From Ophiura sarsii (lineage: Eukaryota > Echinodermata > Ophiuroidea > Amphilepidida > Ophiuridae), in contig CM069448.1 of NCBI GenBank assembly GCA_035610835.1, positions 7,007,607 through 7,071,606 of the forward strand: a DNA stretch of 64,000 nucleotides. Reading direction: 5' to 3'. The notes under the pieces are model-generated. The model worked only from the letters and a program-made list of their open reading frames with translations. It was not told where the DNA came from and searched no databases. This document shows, in pieces, positions 11,501 through 25,000 of this stretch (position 1 is its first letter; each line of letters opens with the position of its first letter). Position numbers and translations under genes: made by a program.

Positions 11501-14500
11501 TTGGAATATAGCATTTCAATGGGAGTTAAAAAATACCCTTTTTAAAAGTGTAGCAGAAATCAAAGAACAATGACACATATTTATATGGTCAACAACTATT
11601 ACCGATTTATGATGTTAAATTGACCACGCCCATATTGGTTACCATGGAAACGGTACATGTCCGGGATTACCCCAATCCATGTACAATGTATGGGCACATC
11701 CTCTCTTATTATTATGCTCATCATTGTGACTCCGAATTCATTTCTTTTTTATCAGAAGGTATCATACATTACATAAAAAAATAATAAGACTTTGTTTTTC
11801 TTGATGTAGAAATACCAGTTTCAAAGAGAAATTAATGCACCAAAATATCAATTTGCCCAAAAAGTGATTTTTGTAATTCTCGCGAGAATTTGCGAGACAA
11901 CCATCCCATTTAGGTTTTGTGTGATTTCAATGGAGAGGCACCTAACATCATAGGGTGGCAAAATACCACCTTCTTTCACCTGCCTTTAGATACAGCCCTG
12001 TCCGCGATTACCCCGCGTCCGCCATTACCCCACCTTCCCCTAAGTCACATCGTTGCTGTAATTTAATTTTAGGAATTTTAATACCATCTACTAGGGAATA
12101 CGGAGAAGTGAACTTTTAGGTCTAGCTATTTGCGCTGGATAGGCCTATGCCCTTTCACCGAAGGCCAAAGAGCATAAAGTTCTTAAATACTATATAAGAG
12201 GGCGTAACTAGAGGGGTCCCTGCTAGAAGGCTCGCCCCTCGACCTACCACCCCAAAAAGACAAACTCTATTATGTATTGTGCCCGCCCCTGATTACAGGC
12301 CTGCTGACCCACTCATGCTCCCCCTGAACACTGCTGAAGACCCTATAGTTACGATAATTCTTACCGTGCTATTATGCCATAATAAGATTTTTGGAATTAA
12401 TTGAAAAGGCACAGAATCAAACATAATAATGAAGCTGTAACATGCTTATTATAGTATAAAAAGTGAGTGGTGGGGTGGGGGGGGGGGGGGGGGGGGGCTA
12501 AGGGATTAAAAGCGCAGTAGCGTGGCTACCAGGGGGCAAGGGGCGGGAATGCCGCCGGGAATGCCGCCCCTGACAGAGGTGTTTGTGCCCCGCCCCCCTT
12601 GCCCCACCCCACACCCCACTCTCCGCCGGGATGTAATGCATGCGTTATAACCATCAAGGACCATTTTTCGCCTGTGTTTCGGAGATAACATGCCCTAACC
12701 CCCCCCCCACCCCACACCCCACCCCACATCCAAAAGATGATCTGATATTGTCCACACGAAAAGAAGTCTTAACAACCATCTACATAGTATCAAGAAAAAT
12801 CACTAGAACTGACCGAACCAGTGATTGTAATTGTCTATTTTTTTCTAATTTTAACCTAATTGGATTGGGGGAGCAATCTTTGTGTGTGTGTGGGGGTGGT
12901 GGGGGTTCCCCCTTGCCCCTTGTAGTACCACCACTGCGCATATTTTCCTTAAGGTCAGTGCTACGCTTTACATTAGCTTAGAATACATTAAAGATTGCTA
13001 GCTGATCATATACTATCAATTGTGTTCCTGTGTACAAGGGACCATGGCCGGCCGTAAGCTATTAAATTCAGCAGATGGAAAAAATATATACATTAAAGTC
13101 GGGATCTACGCGAACATTTCTTTACTTGGGGCCCACAGCCCCCCCCCCACACCCTCTCCAATTGTCGGCAGTGCCCGTTTGCCCGTCCTTTAAAAGTCGA
13201 GGCGCTAGCCATCCCATCGAAAGTCATGGCCGTGCGCGCGTAAAGACACAGTGACAGTGCGTCCGTTATGACGCGAGTACGCGACTCAGACCAGTTTTGC
13301 GCTCGTGCCGCGTTGTTTTACTGTGCGTTCTACGCCTTACAACAACACGCTTCTCCTTTTCCAACATTGTTGACCCCAAAATATCGGCCTTTTTATGGAA
13401 TTATCTCAAAATATAAGCTGGTGACCCTATTTTTTTATTTCATTAATCTATAGTGCCTATTAATGCGCAACTTTTATCAAAATTACAAAAAAATTGGCGG
13501 AGCGGTTTTCTTTTTAAATACAGAAATGTTCGACCTAAAAATTATATTTCCATAGGATTGTGTGCTAAATAGTAGTCGAAAATGGCTAAAAACACGTGTT
13601 TTGAAATGGCTGTAGCTCAAAAGGTAAGCTGGTGACCCCCATTTTTTATTCGAGATTCGTCCTTATAATCGTTCAAACCTTGTTCACAGTGAATATAAAA
13701 AAAGTTACGGAGGAATTCTACCGTGGTGCAGTACCCTTATGTATTGAACAGCACCCACAAGAAGTTAGAGTCCTAATGAACAATTCCTATTGTTAAAAAT
13801 GCTAATTGCTTCATTGTTTTATTTTTGAAAGAAGTATGGAGATCAGCAATGCGTAAGAAATTTGATGCTTGAATAACTTCATAATAAATATTTCTTTATC
13901 AACGACTTAACTAAAACAGTTAGTCTAGTCTTGAATAGTGGCCACGCTCTAGGGCTCCCACGCAGGAATCCTGGGTTCAATTCTTCAACCAAATTATATC
14001 ATTATATATGGCTGTTATTTTGTAATATACACCTTCTTGCAGCGTTCATAGCTTACCTCACCGGATCTGAACAAAAGAAAAAACCCTATCTATTATATAT
14101 TTTGTAGTATTATGGGATAAACGCTTAGGCTGCTGTGGGTTGTATTGTCAGATGGATCCGTAAACCTATGTTAAATAAAGAGAGATAGATTAGATTAATT
14201 CATTGGCTACACAGAACAGCTATTTGAATTTGATGCATCCAGGGATAAAGCTACACTGGCACTCACGCTGGCCGTCCGGCACTCTAAAAATAATGGTAAA
14301 AAACCAAAAAAAAACCAAGAAATTATTATGTGGCAGGAATCCTCAAAGTACATTAAAAAACAAAAACACTTACTTCGTTCGCTACACTTACTCCGTTCGC
14401 CATCAGTAAAATTAGCCGGTACTCAATCTGGCCTAGCTATAACCCTGGCCACATCACAGGTCTATTCAATGCATAAGCGGCATAAGCGGGGGAGGTGGTC

Positions 14501-16007
14501 TTGACCCCCCTAATTTTCACGACCCCCTCTGTGACCTCCTAAAATGTACCTAGTCTCCCATAGAACATGTGTATTATATATGTCCTCGACCCCCCCTAAA
14601 TTCTGATGCCTTCGCCGTCACTGATTCAATGCAATGTAAAATCAATGTTCATGAAAAAACACTTGGCAATTTTCAATTTTGGCAAAACTTGTATGCTAAT
14701 ATTTTTATTGTTTACATCACTAGTTAAAGGGGTATTTATTTATTATAGATCGATATTTGAAGTGATTGATTCTTGAAAAATGTGTGAAAAAAGCACCATG
14801 GCATGTGTGCATACGCATGTTTCCAAGCAGCGAAGAAAAAAGTAGTTAACAACTTCCTGTGTTAGTTTATTTTACAAATGGGTGAGATGCGGTTTTCGAG
14901 TTGTAAATAGAGTAAAGAAAATATTAATTAATTTTACAATAATAATCATTGATTATATTGAGATTAATCATACCACCATGCAAGGAAAAGAATAAAAGAT
15001 GGAAATTGTACAGGGTTGCCCAATTATGGTGTAATAAAATATATAGGCCGGTCCATATGTTCGTCCCTCAAAATATGAACCTGTCCATATATGGACCAAA
15101 TATGGACCTGTTTGAATCTGTTTGTATCTTATTATTTTATTTTATTTTGATAATAAATTCGATTTTTTTTTTCCTTCTTTTTTTGACAATAAATGTAATT
15201 GGTTCTTCTTCAGCTGATGTAAAGGGGTCATCTCCAGCTAAAAGTCGTTGGTACTCCGTGCAATCTTGGATGGTGGACAAAGTGTATAACATAATGGCAG
15301 ATTTGTCACAAGAGCCGGAAGATGACACAGAACCAAAAGCAGAAGAGGATGAACTATCTGTCAAAGTGTTAGTATCATATATTTAGTGCATTATTTTAAA
15401 GGTAATGAAATAATATTAAATGTATGCTTGCTTGTTTAATAATAATAATAAATTACATTTGTTAAGCGCATAATACAAAAGTTTAGATGCGCTGTACAAT
15501 AAAAACATAAAAAGCATTTAAAAAGCACACACAAAATGTACAAGTGTGCTCATATGAATTAAAAGTACAGAGCATAATATACATTATAAAGCAAACACAT
15601 GTCGGTATAAACCATAATAAACGATTATTTAAAAACACCGCAATACACGCAATATAAGAAAACCTAAGCATAGAGAAACACTGGCAAGAGTCAAAATCAA
15701 CAGGCAGAATTAAAAAGGTGAGTTTTCAGTTTTGATTTGTATTCTGCCAAGGACATGGCGCAGCGAAGGGAAGGTGGCAACCGGTTCCACAAATATGGCG
15801 CTGCTACAGTGAAAGATCTGTCACCATAGTACCGTTGTTAGTCCTAGGTCCAGGTTGGAGTAGATGTTGTGATGATGATCTTGTTTGGTACAGTCTCCAT
15901 CATATCTGAAAGTTTTTGACCTCCATGATGACTCTACACTGTTGTCTGTCAGCAGCTAGTTAATACACCACTGGTAGAGGTTGTCCAACAAGATTCTTGA
16001 TCCTGTC

Positions 16008-16038
<31 letters not shown>

Positions 16039-19000
16039 TACTTAATATAGCGCCCAACACAAGAAAAGGCCTCTAAGCGCTTTACACAGCAAAAACTTAA
16101 AAACTACGACTAAATAAGCCTTAACATATACCATATTAAACAATGACCAACAGTAAAAACATTTATAAAATGATATTGCATAATGATTGCACGCAAATAT
16201 AAGTGATAAAACACCATTGTTAAAATCAAGGTCCATAGTTCTATAAATCTAAAAACACCAACAATTTAAAAGCACCGGATTAAAAGTCCAACACGCACAG
16301 CTGTAATCCATAAAAATCACAATTACATGGGGTTATTAAAAAGATGTGTCTTAAGAAGCCGCTTAAGCGTGGCAAGGGTGTTGGCATTTCTGACCTCTGC
16401 AGGAAGTTTGTTCCATAAAGTTGGGGCAGCGACGGAAAAAGCCCTATTGCCATAGTATAATGTTGACACCTCGCGACTGGGTGGAGGTGAGAGGAGAAGT
16501 TGTGAACTTGATCGAAGAGTGCGCGTTGGGACGTAGGTAGTGATAAGTTCAGAAAGGTAGGATGGAGCCATACCGTGGATTGCCTTGAATGTGATAAGAA
16601 GAAGCTTGAAGATTATGCGATCCTTAATGGGTAACCAATGTAGCTCACGATGAAGTGAAGTAATGCTACAGTCCTTCTTTGCACCAGTTACTAAGCGAAG
16701 AGCGCTATTTTGTACACGTTGGAGTTTTGCAAGCGTAGTGGCAGGAAGACCGTATAGCAAACTATTATTGGCGTCCAGACAGGAGGTGACGAAAGCATGC
16801 GTAAGAGTTTCTGCTGTTTTTCTGTCGATGAATTTGTGTATTTGCCCGATCTTGTGAATGGCAAAGTATGCAGAGCGACATACGTTGTTCACGTGCGTAG
16901 TCAAAGTCATATGCTTGTCCATAACAACTCCCAAATTGCGCGCCTCGTCAACAATATTTACTTCCGACTGCCCAATTGTCAAAGATGAGATGGAAGAGAT
17001 GTCTTTCGAGAAACGTGACGTCATGTGCACAACTTCTGTTTTTCAATCCACCTTGTCCTTGATCACCCATGTCTTCTTGAGCCCTAAATGTTTCCCTTCA
17101 TAAGGACTTTCTCAAGGCATTTGTCCTGACATTTGTCCGAAGTAGATGAGAGTCTAGATGAGAGTCTGGCGATTGATGGAATCACAAGCAGTCTCAATTT
17201 GTATTATTAAATATATATGAAATAAAAAATGAGCAGTGAATAGTCATGTCAGATGAGGACAAGCAAACTTAAATCTGATTAGAATTTAGAGAGGTTCATA
17301 TCTGAGCGTTTACCTCTTAAAAATGCTAATGAATGTCATCATCAGACTCTCATGATAACACTCAGTAGTGTCACGAAAGTTAAGCGCTCCTATATGAATT
17401 TCTCTATATCAAATTCTAATCATGTTTATCAACCTCTAGTAGTTCAGATCTAACTTTAACCCGAGTTCTTATTAATTATTGTATATTGATTATCAAACCT
17501 TTATAAATCTGTTTCCTATGTTTCTTTGCAGATTGAAAGAAAATATAAAGCGTGCAAGTAAGTAAACATACATCAATATGGAAAAAGTATTTAGTATTAA
17601 TTTTAACTTGACATTATAGACATGGTTGCTTTACGATTTCAATGAAATTTCAACGTGTTAACTAAACTTGGTAATCGATGTGACTTAGTATTTATGTAAT
17701 ATAATACATTGTCCCCATGATTTCCACTAGGAAATTGAAGGACAACTTCGAACATAATATCTATAGATTATTAATCTCTCGTTCCTCTGTCTGTTGCCTC
17801 AGTAGCTCAATGGTCATGGCTGTTTGATCCCACATAATGTGTCTGTTTTATTCTAATAACACTGTAACTTGCTGGCCCAGTTCTGTTTTTAACTGATTCA
17901 AATACCTGAATATACTGGTCATCTTTTGTAGAAATTTCAGAACATTTGTGGGTGCCATTTCTGAGAAATAGAGCTTTAAATATTATTATTTTCTATAAAA
18001 GCGCCCTCATCGGCCACATTTCCCATAGAATTACATGTAAAATATGTATCAAGTAGAAAATGCTGATAATTCAAAAAGGGCTCTAACAATTTTTTTGACA
18101 TTTTCACCGTATACTCTTATTCATTAGCACTACCTAAATCAGGTCAAACCATAAAAGGGCCACTATATAATCTTTTTTACTCCCTTAATTATAAATCGGA
18201 CAGTCAAACAGCCGTGTGGTAAGAGCGCTGCAGATCTGATGAAAAGGTTGCCGGTTCGAATCGGGTCAAAAACATATGGGTGTTTTTTGCAGCGTTTATG
18301 TGCACTGGCCTACTCCGGGGAAAGATAAATAATTGATCATTCTAGAGTTACCCCAGAGAACTAAGTACACCTTTCTCTAACTGTGGTATTGTCTTGTTAT
18401 TTTGTAGAGATGGGCTATGATCCTCTAGGGCAGTGGTTAAAAGCCGTAAAGAGACTCAAGTCATGGCAGTCACCCTCTGCTACACTTATTGCCTTTTGTG
18501 TAAGTCATAAATATCTAGGATCTGGGCCCTATCTTATACAAGTTGAGTTCCTCTTAAGTGGACTTAAGACGAATGTTTCTTGAGCTCTTCTCAAGCCTTG
18601 TAAAGAAGAACATTAAAGAGTTCTTCCTAAGTTGAGCTTTATGAAATATGAACATTAGGTCTGAAGTTCGAAGTGGAGCTTATTTTATGAAAATCAAGTT
18701 ATGAATTCATAAACATTTTTCATGAGAAGAGAAAAACCCAAGAAGAATAGCTTATTTTTAAAGGTAGATGTTCCGATTGCTGGCCTGATTTTCAACTTGA
18801 TGTTTTCTATTTTATATGAAAAGTCATCCTTAAAAGTGTCGCATTCCAAAGTTTGAGCTGCATAACTCCAACGGTTCTATTTTAGCAGCACAAGGTCACA
18901 AAACATTTGCCCATTGAGTCATGCATAAACTGGTTGGTGGTTAACCACCTTTGGCAGTAATTCACCACATGTTAGCCTATAATTTCTAAATGGAACATTT

Positions 19001-22000
19001 CTGGCACCTAAGATTTTACAGACATAATGAGAAAAATATGGGGATTCTTCTGATATCAAAATATCTTGATGTGAAAAAAAAATCATAGCCCAAAAGTGAT
19101 CGGAACATACACCTTTAAGATAAATCTTAAATTTTATGAACTAGGGCCCTGGTTCTTAAACTTGATCCCATGTCAGGCCATGTGAAATATGAATTTGACC
19201 GCAAGACTGTATTTGAAGGTAGATTATTGTTAGGGGTGTGATTGATATGCACCGGCATTATGTACATACAATACCAAAAACAGTTCCTGTATTGATCACC
19301 AAATGATATCTTTCACTATAATGTGCAGTGGCGTTACTCATATTCCTACTTCAAATGGGCAAGGAATACAATCCTCTACTAAGATATGAACACACTATTT
19401 GATTTTGTAATTAACATCATATATATATTTGTTATTCCATTCATTTTTGAAAAGCATATAAGTATGTTTGAGGATAGCATTAGTAACTTAAGTTCAACCC
19501 TTTTTAATTATTTAAAATGTCTATGGTACCGGGATTTTATGCCTAAATCAATCTTATTATTTCTGTATATAAAGAGCAAATGTGAACAACGTACATTAAA
19601 ATGTTAATGAACTTAGTGATTAGAAATCAAACTGGTAATTCTCTATAAGTGGGATGGGCCAATCAATTATTTCACTGTAACTCAGAAAACATACAAGAAA
19701 CACAAATGGGTAGGGGTAAAAAATACCAATGAAAGTGCCACAAGAATAAGATAATAGCCCAATCATTACAGAAAACAACATCAAAATATAAATTTAAAAA
19801 AAAAAAAAAAAAATCTGGATGTCATGGAAATCAAAAGGAGCTAAACAACAAACTCAGGAACTAACTCTGCCCAGATCTGCCTATCGTCAGTCTTATTACT
19901 GCTTTTACACTAATGTTGCGTTCTTGTTGCTGTTTTAGATATATATGTATGCATCCTGGCATGGATGGCTAGTGTCTCTTGTATTAGGGTTAATGCTTTG
20001 TTATTGTTGCTGTTTCAGATATATATGTATGCATCCTGGCATGGATGGCAAGTGTCTCTTGTATTAGGGTTAATGCTTTGTTAATATTGTTACTGTTTCA
20101 GATATATATGTATGCATCCTGGCATGGATGGCTAGTGTCTCTTGTATTAGGGTTAATGCTTTGTTATTGTTGCTGTTTCAGATATATATGTATGCATCCT
20201 GGCATGGATGGCAAGTGTCTCTTGTATTAGGGTTAATGCTTTGTTATTGTTGCTGTTTCAGATATATATGTATGCATCCTGGCATGGATGGCTAGTGTCT
20301 CTTGTATTAGGGTTAATGCTTTGTTATTATTGCTGTTTCAGATATATATGTATGCATCCTGGCATGGATGGCTAGTGTCTTATTACTGCTTTTACACTAA
20401 TGTTGCGTTCTTGTTGCTGTTTCAGATATATATGTATGCATCCTGGCATGGATGGCTAGTGTCTCTTGTATAAGGGTTAATGCTTTGTTATTGTTGCTGT
20501 TTCAGATATATATGTATGCATCCTGGCATGGATGGCTAGTGTCTCTTGTATTAGGGTTAATGCTTTGTTATTGTTGCTGTTTCAGATATATATGTATGCA
20601 TTCTGGCATGGATGGCTAGTATCTCTTGTATTAGGGTTAATGCTTTGTTATTGTTGCTGTTTCAGATATATATGTATGCATTCTGGCATGGATGGCTAGT
20701 ATCTCTTGTATTAGGGTTAATGCTTTGTTCTTGTTGCTGTTTCAGATATATATGTATGCATCCTGGCATGGATGGCTAGTGTCTCTTGTATTAGGGTTAA
20801 TGCTTTGTTCTTGTTGCTGTTTCAGATATATATGTATGCATCCTGGCATGGATGGCTAGTGTCTCTTGTATTAGGGTTAATGCTTTGTTCTTGTTACTGT
20901 TTCAGATATATATGTATGCATCCTGGCATGGATGGCTAGTATCTCTTGTATTAGGGTTAATGCTTTGGCATCTGACAAAAACTTACCTTGTGTCAATGTA
21001 AGTACTGTAATGTATTCTGGGGAAGTGGGATAGGAAGGGGGAGAGGGGGAAGGACTAGAGGAACAGGGGGAGAGAGGGAAGAGGAGTGGTAAGAGAGAGA
21101 GAGGGGAGGGGGCGGAGGAGAATAGAGGTAAAAGAGGGTATAGATGGGAGTGGGATGAAACAGGGATATTTGCTTTTTGTGTATCTGGAGCTACGACCCT
21201 GAGCTTTAGAGGGTGCTCTGTTGGAAATCTATAAATTGAGGGGGAAATTGATTGACAATCTATAAATTGAGGGGAAAATTGATTGAAAATTGAAAACAAA
21301 TGGGGCAAAAGATTGTTGTTGTTGTTGGAAATAGATGTTCTGAGATACATTATCATTGATATCATAGTGTTATATTTGTCTTTGATATTGGATTTATTGC
21401 AGCGGTTGGGACGTCAAATTCTCATTGCTATGATATCATAGTGATATATCTGTCTTTGATATTGGTTTTATTTCAGCGGTTGGGACGTCAAATTCTCACT
21501 GCTATGATATTGTAGTGTTATATTTGTCTTTGATATTGGATTTATTGCAGCAGTTGGGACGTCAAATTCTCATTGCTATGATATCATAGTAATATATCTG
21601 TCTTTGATATTGGTTTTATTTCAGCGGTTGGGACGTCAAATTCTCACTGCTGCCATATGAAGAAATTCATGATGTAAGTACATAGCAAAAGATAAGTAGT
21701 ACCCACATGCATTATATTTTTAAATTGCTTCTTAAAAGTTATATACTTACAAGTCAGTTACGCCAAACATAAAAAATAGGTTTGTCTCAAAGCTTGCGCT
21801 CGCTTTGGTTTTGAAATACCGAAAATACCGCGTCTGTAAGGCAGGAAATTGTAAGTTAATTTTTTTTTTGCCCTACAAATTCTTGTTCGAGTTTTTATTA
21901 AGAATATTGGCAGAATTTCCTTTTCTCACATCTTTTACATGACTATACATTGTTTTACTATTGTTTTATTATCTTTATTGTGCCTCCATTCCACAACTAC

Positions 22001-25000
22001 ATCACAATATTCATTTCAAATAGAAAACAAAAATCAGAAAGTGTCAACGATTGCAAGTGGTAAGATTAAAAATTGACACACAAATAAAAAATGTAAAAAA
22101 AAGCGGGCGTCGCCAGATTTTGAAGGCTTCGCAAGCTTTGAGACAAACCTTTGTTTTCTTCTTTTCCTTATTACTGTAGTAATGAAATTTTTATTATTTG
22201 AAAGTCATTTCACATTTTAACTTAAATTTGATAGGCATACAGGGTAGAATTTATAGAGACATTTTGTATCTGTTATCATGTTTTAATACTGGTTTTATAT
22301 CTGTTCTACAGAATTCTGAATTAGATCGCAACTTAGGTCTCTCAGACAAATTCCAAATTGTTCTTATGGTAGCAAGAAAGGTACAACATCTAGCGGGTGA
22401 CCTAGCGGACTCCTTGGAAAAATTACACAAGTAAGTCATTTAAAAACAAAACAAATGGAAATAGTACTTTAGGGTTCCAGGTATGTATGAAATCTTTCAT
22501 GGAAGAAAGTGCATCATATGGTTGCCATAAAATTGTTTAAGATAAGGCCATAAAAAACATACCTATTCTACCCAACATGAGTAAATGAGGCACAATGCGC
22601 CAGTGGATAATCTGAATTAAGTGCAGTGTAAACCTGCCACTTGTTTCAAAAACTGGATTTCACATTTCTCTATTATTAAATACTTTTATATGTATTCTAT
22701 CATTACCATCATACTTCGATCATTTCCCATTCTATTAGGATATTTAAAAATGTTTTTTGGTAAGTTTGAGTCAGGAAAAGGCACTAGTCATTTGACAGGA
22801 AATTAAACGGAGTTTCACCCTTTACAATTGTTGCGCCATTTCGATCATTGCACTGAATTTTACTGGGCGTAATAATAGACGCACTGCTTGTTATCCTCGA
22901 CGCAAGAAGCAAAAGAGCACAAAACAATGTTTAAAGATGTAAACAAAGGCCAATATTACAATCATTTAAATTTCAGTTTTCTTCCAATTTCTTTACAGTT
23001 ATAAATTGAATCTGATAATTTATTTCGATGTTTATTTCTTGTTAATATAGCATACTCGCCTTTTAAGTAATGCTCCAAATGTATTCCGTGAAAATATAGC
23101 TTTAAATGGTGGAAAATGTCAATATTTTTACTAAATTGGAATTTTCTAGAAGTTCAATTTTGAAGGAATTTTACAAATTTTCAGATAATATAACTCAAAG
23201 TGAAATCTATAAAATGTATGCAAAAAATACTAACACGCACATATTTCAGATGTTTTTGTCAATACTTCGAAAAATAAGCATTATTTCCAAAAAAGGAAAA
23301 AAAGGTCCTAGGCAAAATTGTCTTGTTTGGGATTATCAATATTAGAACCAAAAAAAATCAAATATTTATTTTTAGTTATGCTGCCTGAAATATTTGTGTC
23401 AACAAATCGTTTTTTTGTGTGATAATTTTATAAAATATGGGTCTTTATGTGTCAAACTGATGTCATAATCATATTCCATGTTCATTTTTTTCCCTATAAA
23501 TGTACCCTTTTATATATATACTTTTATTAAAGAAGCTTAGAAGCAAAAAACAAGGATCACATCACATGACCACTTTTTGGACGCTAACACGACACAAGGT
23601 TTTCCCGGGTCATTGTATGCCCGGGAGGTCATAGCCGATATTGTTTTTGTTTACTTTTCTCTATTTTGTTGACTTGATACAGTTTGATGATGTGGGGTAA
23701 TCCTGAGGTGACCAGAAGACTGTATACAATGATACTATTAATGTTTGTGGCATCAGTTGTCCTCCCTGGGCCATGGATGTTTACATTATTTGGTAAGTAC
23801 ATACAGCATTATATAGGTTAAAAGTTTAAAGGGTTCGCCGTCGGACAAATTTTAATCTGTCAAACTTTCGTCAGGATTATAATATTAAACAAAACATAGA
23901 GATTTGTTTAATATTATAATAATTTGGTCCTAAAGAAGTCAGAGCTAATCCTGAAGAAAGCTTGCCAGATTAAAACTTGTCCGATGGCGAACCCGTTAAG
24001 CTTTGAACTTATATTATGAATACCCGTCGTAAAAGCCTATCTCACAATTTTACATACAGCATGTCCCAAAAAACTGGGTCCAAAGACTGGAGAGCTTATG
24101 ACTAAAAAAGTAGGAAATATAGCATGCTCATATCTATGGAAATAAAATAAAATATATCTGCCCTTAAGTGGTAAAACTGTAAGACCAGTCTGATATTAAC
24201 TTTTTGAAATACAAAGCTTTGAATAGGCATTGACATTTTTAAGAAAAAATTGTCATTTTTAAGAAAATATGGTCAGAACCGGTTTGTCCCAATTTTGCCA
24301 ATGGACCGACCATGTGTTGCATTTGTGCATTGTTCTGCCTTCATCAACGTTTTGCCTTTGATTTATTTACAATGACTTAGGCAGGAAAGGGATTTAAAAA
24401 GTCTACCAATGACATTTTTAAGAAAAATAAATAAATAAATTACTGAGATACTGCTATGCTTCGTAGCAGGTTGAAACCCATTTCTTCAGAATTGGAAACC
24501 AGCCATTAAAGTCATTAAATGAATTAGAGACAGAATAATAATAATAATGGTAATTTATAAAGCGCCAGTATCCGCCGCAGGCGACGCTCATGGCACTTCT
24601 CTGCATAACAACCAAAATAACATAAACGCATAAGAACAAAGATGAGGAGAGTCACATCAAGCAAATGCTTCAGAGTACAAATATGTCTTCAAGTTTTTCT
24701 TAAAAATATGTACAGAGTTTGACAGTTTCACATATTCAGGCAAGCTATTCCATAGTTTTGGTGCTGCGACTTGAAAACTTCACTGTCCCCACTGATGTTT
24801 AGCCAATGTTTCCTGAAGAAGACCTTGTTTTGAAGAGCGTAGCCCGCGATGTCTGGCACATATGGTTGAACAAGTTCTGTTAAATAAGAAGGAGCTGCAT
24901 CATGTATAGATCTTGAAAATAATAAGGTATATCTTGCATTTAAGTCTCTGTTCAATTGGAAGCCAGTGTAGGTCCGCTAATACAGGAGTTATATGATATG

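Larger units (their letters stand above)
10806..13737. mobile_element. 2.9-kb TA-flanked DNA element
   Basis: AGGGTACTGCACCACGGTAG at the left is mirrored by CTACCGTGGTGCAGTACCCT at the right, with TA on both sides (10804-10805, 13738-13739). The uninterrupted repeat at about 55490-55515 serves as an empty-site comparison. No transposase is recognised. It contains further insertions at 11235-12040 and 12515-12936. Confidence 0.68.
10720..14060 (+). repeat. Dispersed repeat, copy split by a 2.9-kb insertion
   Basis: 10720-10805 and 13738-14060 together match 55405-55930 (shared TTTTAAACATGGAACCA, CACAGCCCTAGCGCAC, AATGCTAATTGCT, TGGCTGTTATTTTGT-like blocks). The copy at 55405 lacks the insert and so shows the pre-insertion state. 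Non-coding. Confidence 0.65.
10200..15213 (+). other. GRAMD4 intron 4
   Basis: About 5 kb, mostly mobile DNA: an hAT-like MITE (10232-10687), a dispersed repeat (about 10720-14060) split by a 2.9-kb TA element, and G/C-run-rich sequence. In 14060-15213 nothing is recognised beyond C-rich segments near 14480-14600. Confidence 0.8.
15368..17531 (+). other. GRAMD4 intron 5
   Basis: About 2.2 kb, largely two adjacent minus-strand LINE fragments (15437-16008 and 16011-17060). 17100-17531 is AT-rich with nothing recognised. Confidence 0.8.

Noticed and set aside
20045..20473. Short frames through the exon-8 array read as repeated proteins
   Set aside because: The 80-bp period shifts frame, only the last copy has a donor, and the repeats are splice-acceptor duplications rather than a repeat protein.
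20877..21365. 162-codon minus-strand Ser/Pro/Leu-rich frame
   Set aside because: It is the complement of the purine-rich intron 8 block and the array end; low complexity, no family signal.
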